Shown: in pieces, positions 1 to 5,807 of the stretch
Numbering within the stretch: position 1 is the stretch's first letter
Layout: every line of letters starts with the position of its first letter
NCBI GenBank assembly: GCA_027318945.1
Contig: DAHVOF010000213.1
Span: forward strand, 1 to 6,585
DNA from: Actinomycetota bacterium
GTDB taxonomy: Bacteria; Actinomycetota; Acidimicrobiia; Acidimicrobiales; Acidimicrobiaceae
DNA: 6,585 nucleotides
Reading direction: 5' to 3'
The notes under the pieces: generated by a model
Seen by the model: the letters and a program-made list of their open reading frames with translations, nothing else
Database searches by the model: none
Told to the model about the DNA's origin: nothing
Translations under genes and position numbers: made by a program

Positions 1-223
1 ATAGCGTCGAGTCCCGCGCATCTGATCCCGCTCTTTCCAGGGCATCGATCTCGGCATGAAAGCTTCCAGGACTGCGAGTATGACCGACAACAAGTCCTGA
101 CCTGGTCTCCAGAACTGCCCCCACCCACGGATTCGGCGGAGACTCAAGACGCGCCTTTCCTGCTTCATTGATGGCGTGAAGCATTCTCATTTCGAGGTGG
201 TCCGTCGAAGACGCTTCCTCCAC
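1..223 (-). CDS. ribD: RibD, riboflavin biosynthesis deaminase/reductase (N-terminal part)
   Basis: The reading frame runs off the window end, leaving the first 74 codons of a cytosolic enzyme of riboflavin synthesis. In full-length RibD the N-terminal domain deaminates the pyrimidine made from GTP and the C-terminal domain reduces its ribose side chain; only the deaminase start is visible here. Visible hallmarks are the SPPNPWVGAVL segment (residues 28-38, matching the family's TSPNPxVGAV) and HAE at 56-58, holding the zinc-ligand His and proton-shuttling Glu of the cytidine-deaminase fold. The Cys zinc ligands lie beyond the edge. GTG at 223 overlaps the mog stop (TAGTG) and has AGGTGA four bases upstream. 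In-frame ATGs at 190 and 184 are alternatives, and most family members begin nearer to those. Tight overlap implies coupling to mog. Whether the reductase domain is fused cannot be seen. Confidence 0.85.
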   Translation of the reverse strand, partial: MEEASSTDHLEMRMLHAINEAGKARLESPPNPWVGAVLETRSGLVVGHTRSPGSFHAEIDALERAGSDARDSTL

Positions 224-711
224 TACTTCACCTGAACACTCTCGTGGCTGCTCGAAAGACCAGAAAGAAGTTCGAGCGCATGAGGTATGACATCGATGAC
301 GGCAGATAAAGTCTCTGTAGCCCCACCTGGCGAACCAGGTGTGTTGATAATCAGGACAGCACCCCTCGTTCCGGCCACCCCTCTCGATAGACGCCCGAGG
401 GGTGACGCCAATCTCGCCGCCTCAGCGATCCCCGGAGCCTCTCGCTCCAGTATCCCTTTCGTTCCTTCGGGCGTAAGATCCCGCGGACCAAAACCGGTTC
501 CGCCAGTGGACACTACCAACCCATGAAACCCTTCAGAAAGCGACAATAGGGCAGCAGACACACTTTCAACGCCATCGGAAGTGACCATTCTTTGCACCAC
601 CCTAAAACCGGCTTTGCTCAGGAGCTCTTCGAGGGCCAAACCAGAACGGTCTTCCCGCGTACCGGCAACGACGCCATCGGACACGGTTAGCACCTTCGCC
701 AAAAATTCCAT
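223..711 (-). CDS. mog: MoaB/Mog-family molybdopterin adenylyltransferase
   Basis: A 162-residue protein of the MoaB/MogA fold, full length for the small actinobacterial form. The family activates molybdopterin by adenylylation before molybdate insertion, in the cytosol. Seen in the sequence: an LTVSDG start of the Rossmann-like core (residues 8-13), EDRSG (20-24), Asp46 and Asp78 at positions corresponding to the two Asp residues reported as important in E. coli MogA, the STGGTGFGPRDLTPE nucleotide/pterin loop (68-82), LSRGVAG (108-114) and NTPGSPGG (123-130). The ATG is preceded by AGGAG with eight bases of spacing and overlaps the rpe stop as TGATG. The 3' end overlaps the ribD start, so it sits as a coupled cistron inside a metabolic operon and not beside other molybdenum genes. 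MoaB and Mog cannot be told apart by eye; some MoaB proteins have an uncertain biochemical role. Confidence 0.85.
   Translation of the reverse strand: MEFLAKVLTVSDGVVAGTREDRSGLALEELLSKAGFRVVQRMVTSDGVESVSAALLSLSEGFHGLVVSTGGTGFGPRDLTPEGTKGILEREAPGIAEAARLASPLGRLSRGVAGTRGAVLIINTPGSPGGATETLSAVIDVIPHALELLSGLSSSHESVQVK
324..341 (-). repeat. Perfect 7-bp hairpin with UUCG loop inside mog
   Basis: On the coding strand CACCTGG and CCAGGTG flank a TTCG loop, a perfect seven-base-pair stem capped by a tetraloop. It covers the codons of the conserved NTPGSPGG motif, so protein constraint may explain part of it. No T-run follows, so it does not look like a terminator. Confidence 0.6.
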
Positions 712-1379
712 CAGGAACGCTCCTCTAAAGCACTCTCGGCGGCTGACCTAAGCCTCCTTACAGCATCGGCAGGATCAGCAGATCCGAACACCGCTGAACC
801 TGCAACAAAGACTTCCGCTCCAGCACGACAAGCTAGCCGAATTGTATCGGTCGAAATCCCGCCGTCGATCTGCAGTATGGTTCCACATCTCGACTCATCG
901 ATCATTTTCCTCGCCCTACTTAGTGGCTCAAGCACGCCTTCCATGAAGGACTGGCCCGCGAAACCCGGAAAAACACTCATGATCAGAAGCATGTCAACCT
1001 CTGGCACATACTTTGCGTAATCATCGAAGCTCGCGTCCGGATTCACGGCCATTCCGGCCTTCATGCCCAGCCCGTGCGCCATCTCCACCAGCTCCAACGT
1101 TCTCCCAACCTCAAAATGGAACGACACAGAGTTAGCCCCCGCCCTAGCGAAATCGGCGAAATAATCCCACGGATCAGTAATCATTAGATGACAGTCCAAG
1201 AAGCTATCGGAATGCTTCCTAATCGATGCCACCACCGGAGCACCGATAGTCAGGTTTGGAACAAAATGACCATCCATGACGTCCACATGAATCCATGACG
1301 TCTCCCCTCCAACACTTCGAATTGCTTCGCCAAGGAAAGCGAAGTCAGCTGAGAGTATGGAAGGAGCAATCTCTATCAC
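711..1379 (-). CDS. rpe: Ribulose-phosphate 3-epimerase
   Basis: A 222-residue cytosolic TIM-barrel enzyme that interconverts ribulose 5-phosphate and xylulose 5-phosphate in the pentose phosphate pathway. Length and motifs are typical: APSILSADF near the start (5-13), HVDVMDGHFVPNLTIG (31-46), DCHLM (62-66), DGGI (172-175) and AGSAVF near the end. By homology His31, Asp33, His64 and Asp172 are the metal ligands, with the two Asp residues as the acid-base pair. The phosphate-side loop reads MSVFPGFAGQ (134-143), where most relatives have PGFGGQ, a mild variant. The start is GTG with AGGA seven bases upstream. A 43-base gap separates it from fmt upstream and its stop overlaps the mog ATG. Its product ribulose 5-phosphate feeds riboflavin synthesis, which fits the nearby ribD. 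Confidence 0.95.
   Translation of the reverse strand: MIEIAPSILSADFAFLGEAIRSVGGETSWIHVDVMDGHFVPNLTIGAPVVASIRKHSDSFLDCHLMITDPWDYFADFARAGANSVSFHFEVGRTLELVEMAHGLGMKAGMAVNPDASFDDYAKYVPEVDMLLIMSVFPGFAGQSFMEGVLEPLSRARKMIDESRCGTILQIDGGISTDTIRLACRAGAEVFVAGSAVFGSADPADAVRRLRSAAESALEERS
720..724 (-). promoter_or_regulatory. Ribosome binding site for mog within rpe
   Basis: AGGAG lies eight bases before the mog ATG, inside the last codons of rpe. It confirms the ATG start and allows both coupled and independent initiation. Confidence 0.6.
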
Positions 1380-1422
1380 AGCTAAATCCTATCCGAGCAA
1401 ATCCAAACAACCTCGAGGATCG

Positions 1423-2298
1423 TCAGACAAAACGAAGTTCATTGGCGTGCTTAAGCCCACGGACCCACTCACCTGCGGCCATGATCCTCTTGTTCTGAGG
1501 CTGAACTCTCCCAAGCTCGATAACGCCATCCTGTGTGCCGACATGGACCCCTGACAGCTCGCCTGCCGCCAAGCCCATTTCCGCAGACGAGACCCTCGCG
1601 GACAGGATCTTAAAACGCGCTCCATCAAGCACGGTCCACGCTCGTCCAAGTCTGACTTGCCTGAGCACCTCGACTCCACGACAAGACCAATCGATTCGGA
1701 GATCTTCCACAGAAAGCTTGTGGGCATACGTCGGCGGACCAACCTGCTCGATCGAAGCGCTGAACGCACTGTCGCCAAGAGCCAGCTCAGCCCCCAGAGC
1801 CTCGTTTGCCAATTTACCAAGCTGGGCGGCCAAATCATCCAAACATATTTCATTGTCTAGGGGGACCCGCCTGACCTGATAGAGCGGTCCAGCGTCAAGC
1901 TCTTTCACTAGGCGCATCAGGCAGACTCCGGTTTCGGTATCCCCTGCAAGGATAGCTCTTTCCATCGGGGCCGCCCCGCGCCAACGCGGAAGCAGGGAAA
2001 AGTGGAGATTCACAAACGTTCCCTTTGCCAGCAGCGGCTCCGAAATCAATCTGCCATATGCGACGACGACGGCTAGATCAAAATCCGTTTCTAGCAGAAC
2101 TTTCGGATCGTGCGAAACTTCCAAACCTAACTCTAAAGCAGCGAGCTTTACAGGAGATGGCGTCAAATCGGATCCGCGCCCACGCCTCTTGTCCTCACCT
2201 GTGACCACCAAGGGAATCTCGTAACCTGAAGTGGCGATGTATCGCAATACCGTTGTCGAGATCTCTGGAGTTCCGAGGAACGCGATTTTCCTAATCAC
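1423..2298 (-). CDS. fmt: Methionyl-tRNA formyltransferase
   Basis: A 291-residue cytosolic enzyme that transfers a formyl group from 10-formyltetrahydrofolate to Met-tRNA(fMet) for translation initiation. The N-terminal Rossmann domain begins IAFLGTPE (5-12) and carries RRGRGSDLTPSPVK (38-51). NLHFSLLPRWRGAAP (97-111) holds the catalytic Asn97 and His99, and ELDAGP (133-138) the catalytic Asp135, matching Asn108/His110/Asp146 of E. coli. The C-terminal tRNA-binding domain starts after PTYAHKLS and ends near the stop; the whole protein is somewhat shorter than the roughly 310 residues common in the family. The start is GTG, the only usable one, since an in-frame TAG lies four codons upstream; the Shine-Dalgarno is weak (AGG, spacing eight). 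def ends 25 bases upstream, so the classic def-fmt pair is likely co-transcribed. Confidence 0.95.
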   Translation of the reverse strand: MIRKIAFLGTPEISTTVLRYIATSGYEIPLVVTGEDKRRGRGSDLTPSPVKLAALELGLEVSHDPKVLLETDFDLAVVVAYGRLISEPLLAKGTFVNLHFSLLPRWRGAAPMERAILAGDTETGVCLMRLVKELDAGPLYQVRRVPLDNEICLDDLAAQLGKLANEALGAELALGDSAFSASIEQVGPPTYAHKLSVEDLRIDWSCRGVEVLRQVRLGRAWTVLDGARFKILSARVSSAEMGLAAGELSGVHVGTQDGVIELGRVQPQNKRIMAAGEWVRGLKHANELRFV

Positions 2299-2323
2299 AT
2301 CACATACCTAAAGGCCAAAGGAG

Positions 2324-2854
2324 CTATCCTCCTCCCAGAAGCTTCCGCTTCGCCCTTTGCTGTTCAGGATCAAGAGTCTGCGATCGCAAAAACTTCATCG
2401 CCTCCTTGCGCTGATCTGGATCCAACCGCTCTAAAAGCAATACTCCGTCAAGATGATCAATTTCATGCTGAAACACTCTCCCTAGCAGTTCAGAAGCTTC
2501 AACCGTCAGGGGATTTCCTTCCAGGTCGATGCCCTCGAGCAGAACGTGATTTGGCCTCGTTATTGGCCAGTAAAGTCCCGGAACCGAGAGGCAGCCCTCC
2601 TCGTAGGTCCATTCCCCACTGGATTCTGTAATCCTTGCGTTGAGAACCGCGAAGGGACCATCCCCAATGTCATAGACGAACAATCTCTTTTGCACTCCAA
2701 CTTGAGAGGCAGCCAAACCTACCCCAGGTGCCTCATGCATAGTGTCGATCATGTCCTCCACGAGACGAATGACCGATTCATCAATGTTTTCGATGTCAGT
2801 AGTGACTTGGCGCAGAACTGGATCGCCATAGGTCCTAATCGGATACGTTGCCAC
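2324..2854 (-). CDS. def: Peptide deformylase, type 1
   Basis: A cytosolic metalloenzyme that removes the N-formyl group from nascent proteins. All three family motifs are intact: GVGLAASQVG, EGCLSVPG with the metal-binding Cys, and HEIDHLDG with two metal-binding His and the catalytic Glu. The basic C-terminal tail ends in three Gly codons whose DNA reads as a GGAGG-rich tract. The frame stays open up to GTG 2905 (193 residues), but I prefer GTG 2854, giving 176 residues: relatives begin about four residues before the PIRxxGDPVLR segment, exactly as this start does, and the extra 17 residues look unlike the family. Neither start has a Shine-Dalgarno sequence. A TATGAT hexamer six bases before GTG 2854 would place transcription at the start codon, suggesting a leaderless mRNA. 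fmt follows after 25 bases. Family assignment is sure; the exact start is not. Confidence 0.93.
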   Translation of the reverse strand: MATYPIRTYGDPVLRQVTTDIENIDESVIRLVEDMIDTMHEAPGVGLAASQVGVQKRLFVYDIGDGPFAVLNARITESSGEWTYEEGCLSVPGLYWPITRPNHVLLEGIDLEGNPLTVEASELLGRVFQHEIDHLDGVLLLERLDPDQRKEAMKFLRSQTLDPEQQRAKRKLLGGG

Positions 2855-2860
2855 ACAAAC

Positions 2861-2866
2861 ATCATA
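2861..2866 (-). promoter_or_regulatory. Candidate -10 element for leaderless def transcript
   Basis: TATGAT matches the sigma-70-type -10 consensus at five of six bases and fits the actinobacterial TANNNT pattern. Exactly six bases separate it from GTG 2854-2852, so the G of the start codon is where transcription would begin. No good -35 hexamer is visible 16-19 bases upstream, which is common for actinobacterial promoters. This is inferred from spacing and the lack of a ribosome binding site. Confidence 0.4.
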
Positions 2867-2921
2867 CGCGAAGAACGGTATTTTAGGTTCGGCAGAGATG
2901 GCCACTGAGCTGCGGTGGACC

Positions 2922-2972
2922 GCCTAGGCATTGATGAAAAAACGCGATTATGTTTGAGATCACATCCTAGGA
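2922..2972. repeat. Pair of CCTAGG-cored palindromes in the divergent gap
   Basis: Two 8-base perfect palindromes share the core CCTAGG: GCCTAGGC at 2922-2929 and TCCTAGGA at 2965-2972. Their centres are 43 bases apart, close to four helical turns. A third inverted repeat, GCGGT-GG-ACCGC (2912-2923), overlaps the first. They lie between def and the plus-strand gene at 3020, so paired operator sites are conceivable. Nothing else supports regulation, and short palindromes can occur by chance. Confidence 0.3.
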
Positions 2973-2983
2973 AAATCTAAGCT
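2954..2983 (+). promoter_or_regulatory. Candidate promoter for the SCO6745-like gene
   Basis: TTGAGA (2954-2959) resembles the -35 consensus and TAAGCT (2978-2983) fits TANNNT, with an 18-base spacer. It would start transcription near 2990 and give a leader of about 30 bases carrying the GGAGG site. The TCCTAGGA palindrome at 2965-2972 sits in the spacer, where a bound repressor could block polymerase. Weak, pattern-based call. Confidence 0.35.
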
Positions 2984-3005
2984 CTAATGGTAAGAGCCAA
3001 ATGAT

Positions 3006-3010
3006 GGAGG
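3006..3010 (+). promoter_or_regulatory. Ribosome binding site deciding the start at 3020
   Basis: GGAGG lies nine bases before GTG 3020. The in-frame ATG at 3044, closer to where relatives begin (MWRLYEP), has no comparable site, so this favours GTG 3020 as the start. Confidence 0.65.
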
Positions 3011-3019
3011 CGGAATTTC

Positions 3020-3880
3020 GTGAGAGAACACATAAGTAGAGTGATGTGGAGGCTTTACGAACCAATCCACTCGGTTGTCTACTTCCAGCGTGACGCAACT
3101 GAAAGATACCGCGAGATCGGCCTCAAGGGTGGGTGGATGAGCTACTTTGCGTCACGCTCGGCTGCACTCGGCACTCCCTCGCCAGAGGTAGTCGAAGCAG
3201 TTTTCTATCACTTTGCCCCATCACTCGTCAGGCGCGCAATTCCCTCTGCATGGCAGCTAGCCAACCCGGAACTAATTCTGCAAATCCGACATGATATAGC
3301 CTACGATGCCATTTCACGGGGTATCGACACGGCCCTGGACACCGCATCCCTCATGCAACTGGCTGAAGAAATTCTCGACGTTGCCGCCAACCTCCCTATC
3401 AGCGGCAGGACGCTCTACGCAGCCCACCTCGGCATTGATTGGGGCCGGTCAAGCGCGCTCAGGCTTTTCGGAGCATCAACCTTGCTGCGAGAGCATCGCG
3501 GTGACACTCACAATTCCGCCCTTGCAGCGCACGGAATCGATGGCATCCAGTCTCACCTGCTTCAAGTTGCTGCCGGCGCCGTAACTCACGAGGTCATTTT
3601 CCCTACACGAGGGTGGTCGCCCGACGCCTGGAATGACGGGTTCGAAAGGCTCGCCTCTAACGGACTACTTTCCGCACGCAGCACACCGGAAGAGCCTATC
3701 CTTACCGAGCTAGGACATAATATCAAGCAAAGGATCGAATCTCAGACTGATGAGCAGTCCAATCCCTGGTCAGATCTCGACGACAGGCGACTACAGAGGC
3801 TAGAGGAAGGTTTGCGAATCGCGTCTGCGCACGTCAAGCAATACGTGGGTTTTCCAGCAGCAAACCCTATCGGAGTTTAA
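3020..3880 (+). CDS. SCO6745-like family protein, winged-helix-like, function unknown
   Basis: A 286-residue soluble protein with no signal peptide or membrane span, resembling the actinobacterial SCO6745/SalK-like family. Family-like features: WRLYEPIHSVVYF at the N terminus (10-22), GGW.SYFASRSAALG (37-51), FYHFAP (62-67), an REHRGDTHNSAL stretch (157-168), and a C-terminal segment from RGWSPDAW (197-204) through ERLASNGLL and LTELGHNIKQRIE that reads like a MarR-type winged helix with its wing. The biochemical role of the family is not established to my knowledge; DNA or ligand binding is inference. The GTG start is supported by GGAGG. It is the only plus-strand gene, divergent from def and convergent with priA, whose stop it overlaps by four bases, so it looks inserted into an ancestral operon. 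It might be a regulator acting on its own promoter region. Confidence 0.75.
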   Translation: MREHISRVMWRLYEPIHSVVYFQRDATERYREIGLKGGWMSYFASRSAALGTPSPEVVEAVFYHFAPSLVRRAIPSAWQLANPELILQIRHDIAYDAISRGIDTALDTASLMQLAEEILDVAANLPISGRTLYAAHLGIDWGRSSALRLFGASTLLREHRGDTHNSALAAHGIDGIQSHLLQVAAGAVTHEVIFPTRGWSPDAWNDGFERLASNGLLSARSTPEEPILTELGHNIKQRIESQTDEQSNPWSDLDDRRLQRLEEGLRIASAHVKQYVGFPAANPIGV

Positions 3881-5781
3881 TCCGGTATCGCCGAAAAGCG
3901 AACCCCGGAATACGAAACCTTAGATCTCAACCGACTCAGCGCATCCAACAACATCGGCATAGAATCGCCTCGCAGGTCGAATACTCCATCCTGAACCTGC
4001 ACAACCGCGATGGTAGGGTTGTCTTCAAGGCCGGAACGGACAATCCACTGGAGAGCCTTGGATCCGAAAACCCGAACGATCCCCCCGTAGGGGGGCAGCG
4101 CAAGTCGACGGCGCATCTCAGCCTCACTCTCTTCAATCTGACGGGGATCGCCTGCCACGGCCGCTTTGATCACAGGGTTTTGAAGGTCGCGAGCCTGAAT
4201 ATAAAGTGGAACGTAACCTGTATTATGGCTCCGCGGTGGCACGAGCCTCGCAGCTCGCGCCACAAGAGAAAAGGACGACTCTCTCGCACTTAATGTGGGC
4301 GCATACAAGTACTGGTCAAAGTCTGCGATCGCGACCATCCGCGCCGACCGAAATCGGGAGAATACGGCTTCGGTCCCTATTGTCACATCCGCAAGCGCTT
4401 CAAGCTGGATTTCGCTGGCCGCACTAACCTCGGTCACAGGCCTGCCAAGTGCCGCCTGCAGCGTACCCCTAAATCGATTGATGCCAAATGTCATTACCTT
4501 GAGCGATGTTGAGAAACAGTTGGTACATATTACGGGATAGCTCCTCTTGCACCTCGGGCATGTCAAAGCTGCTAGAGCAAGCCCTTCCTTGGCATTCCGA
4601 TTCAACATCTTTCGGCCAGAGGGAGCTGCATCATCCACCGTCACTGGAGCTTGTACCAATGTCGTCGAACAACTTTCACATCTGATGACCCGGCCACATG
4701 ACTTGCACATCAAGACTCTGGCTCCGCCGAGCCGGTTGTAAAGAACGATGACGCCATCGTAATTTATTAAGCCTTCTGCCGTCACAGTTGGCGCTCGCAC
4801 TCCCCCTCTCGTGACAATATCAATTTGCCTAAGGAGATCACTCGATACCAATACGGTACCATCCGCTCCGTCGGAAATTCCGGCTGCCATCACTTTTGGC
4901 CAGCCAGATCTCTCCTCCAAGCGTGATAGCGACATCGACTTTGATCCATGAAGCATATCCAGCGTCGGCGCCGACGAAAGCATAATGGCCCTATGGCCTC
5001 TGGCAACTCTTGCCCGGGCTACAACGTAACTGCTCCAAGCGGGCGAAGAGGTTTCGGTGTGCGCCGGATCGTCTGAGTCGACGATAACTATTTCGCTCAG
5101 CTCTCCAACGGATGCAAAAACAGCGTTTCGCGCGCCTACCACGATGTCCGCGTTATCCATTGCCTCTTCAAACTCTTCAGGAAAAACTGCCACATGGTGA
5201 CCGGTTTCGGACAGCCGGCGCGCAAAGTACCTCACCGACGCCTGTGTTGGGCAGCTCACGATCACGGTGCCGGCAGGCCGCGAACCAGCTGCCAGATAGT
5301 CGATCAACCACTGGATCCGCGAGTGGGCTGGAGGTATCCGTACGACAAGGGATTCTCCTCGATCGCGAAAGAACTGATCCTGGCAACTTTCAAAGTCAAG
5401 CCCATAGACGGCCCTAGCCGATACCCGCCGTTTAGGACTCGCGTGGGTCATGAAGCTAACTGGGGAGCCGACAAAGCGCCATGCCGCCCACTTGCAAAGC
5501 GCTATGACTTCCGCCGTCGGCCCTCCGCCGAGCAAACGGGATATTGGGGATAATTCGAATTGGAGCGCATCCAGATCATCAGCTGAAAGCTCCTTCCGGC
5601 CAACGACCCATCCTCTAACAGTCGAATTGCCAAGCTTAACGGAGACATAACACCCAACACCTAAACGGTCCACAAAACGCTCAGGAATACTGTATGAAAA
5701 AACCTTAGACAAGCCCACCGAGTCGATCAGGACTTCAACCACCGCTGCCGAATGGGCGCGACTTTTCGTACGCGAAACCAT
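3877..5781 (-). CDS. priA: PriA-like primosomal protein N', helicase motifs lost
   Basis: A 634-residue protein aligning with PriA, which in other bacteria recognises stalled forks and helps reload the replicative helicase. The N-terminal 3'-DNA-end binding domain is clear (VLIDSVGLSKVFSYSIPERF, 17-36). The helicase core is degenerate: no Walker A GKT, VDSDDPAH (234-241) in place of the DEEH box, LSSAP (268-272) for GSATP, and LVARAARL (506-513) for the VAGRAGRAG motif. Actinobacterial PriA proteins are known to lack detectable helicase motifs, so this is lineage-typical. The zinc module is intact, with four CxxC pairs at 359/362, 368/371, 408/411 and 419/422, and a long 36-residue linker between the second and third. 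LPPYGG (562-567) matches the family's C-terminal region. The ATG has no ribosome binding site; GTG at codon 14 is another option. It follows metK by 22 bases and is probably co-transcribed with it. Confidence 0.88.
   Translation of the reverse strand: MVSRTKSRAHSAAVVEVLIDSVGLSKVFSYSIPERFVDRLGVGCYVSVKLGNSTVRGWVVGRKELSADDLDALQFELSPISRLLGGGPTAEVIALCKWAAWRFVGSPVSFMTHASPKRRVSARAVYGLDFESCQDQFFRDRGESLVVRIPPAHSRIQWLIDYLAAGSRPAGTVIVSCPTQASVRYFARRLSETGHHVAVFPEEFEEAMDNADIVVGARNAVFASVGELSEIVIVDSDDPAHTETSSPAWSSYVVARARVARGHRAIMLSSAPTLDMLHGSKSMSLSRLEERSGWPKVMAAGISDGADGTVLVSSDLLRQIDIVTRGGVRAPTVTAEGLINYDGVIVLYNRLGGARVLMCKSCGRVIRCESCSTTLVQAPVTVDDAAPSGRKMLNRNAKEGLALAALTCPRCKRSYPVICTNCFSTSLKVMTFGINRFRGTLQAALGRPVTEVSAASEIQLEALADVTIGTEAVFSRFRSARMVAIADFDQYLYAPTLSARESSFSLVARAARLVPPRSHNTGYVPLYIQARDLQNPVIKAAVAGDPRQIEESEAEMRRRLALPPYGGIVRVFGSKALQWIVRSGLEDNPTIAVVQVQDGVFDLRGDSMPMLLDALSRLRSKVSYSGVRFSAIPD
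4081..4095 (-). repeat. C6-TAC-G6 hairpin inside priA
   Basis: A perfect six-base-pair G:C inverted repeat with a three-base centre, at the codons for PPYGG in the conserved LPPYGG motif of PriA. The codons chosen are all CCC and GGG, the only choice giving perfect symmetry. No T-run follows on the coding strand. Confidence 0.6.
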
Positions 5782-5790
5782 CAGACTGGA

Positions 5791-5807
5791 ATAGCGAAAA
5801 TTGCTAT
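5791..5807. repeat. Short inverted repeat at the metK-priA junction
   Basis: ATAGC (5791-5795) and GCTAT (5803-5807) form a five-base-pair stem around a seven-base loop, covering the metK stop codon. It is weak, A/T-rich and lacks a T-run on the coding strand, so read-through into priA is expected. Confidence 0.35.

Noticed and set aside
1389..1853. 154-residue minus-strand open frame
   Set aside because: It overlaps fmt in another frame, is rich in Trp, Arg, Ser and Leu without any recognisable domain, and fmt has all its catalytic motifs.
2319..2338. GGAGG-rich tract and small hairpin at the end of def as a translational control element for fmt
   Set aside because: The tract encodes the Gly tail of Def and lies about 30 bases from the fmt start, too far for a ribosome binding site; the stem is only five base pairs.
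2546..2908. 120-residue plus-strand open frame
   Set aside because: Antisense to def, with no family resemblance and no ribosome binding site; a shadow of the conserved deformylase frame.
2937..2942. Run of six T on the minus strand as a possible terminator
   Set aside because: No stable stem precedes it and no minus-strand gene lies immediately upstream that it could terminate.
2375..4332. 13-base direct repeat AGTCTGCGATCGC at 2375-2387 and 4320-4332
   Set aside because: Both copies lie in conserved genes (def and priA), and one shared 13-mer is about what chance gives in a window of this size.
5112..5553. Two overlapping plus-strand open frames of 101 and 119 residues
   Set aside because: Antisense to priA, low-complexity composition and no domain; explained by the opposite-strand gene.
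5791..5807. Inverted repeat at the metK-priA junction as a terminator
   Set aside because: Only five A/T-rich pairs and no T-run on the coding strand.
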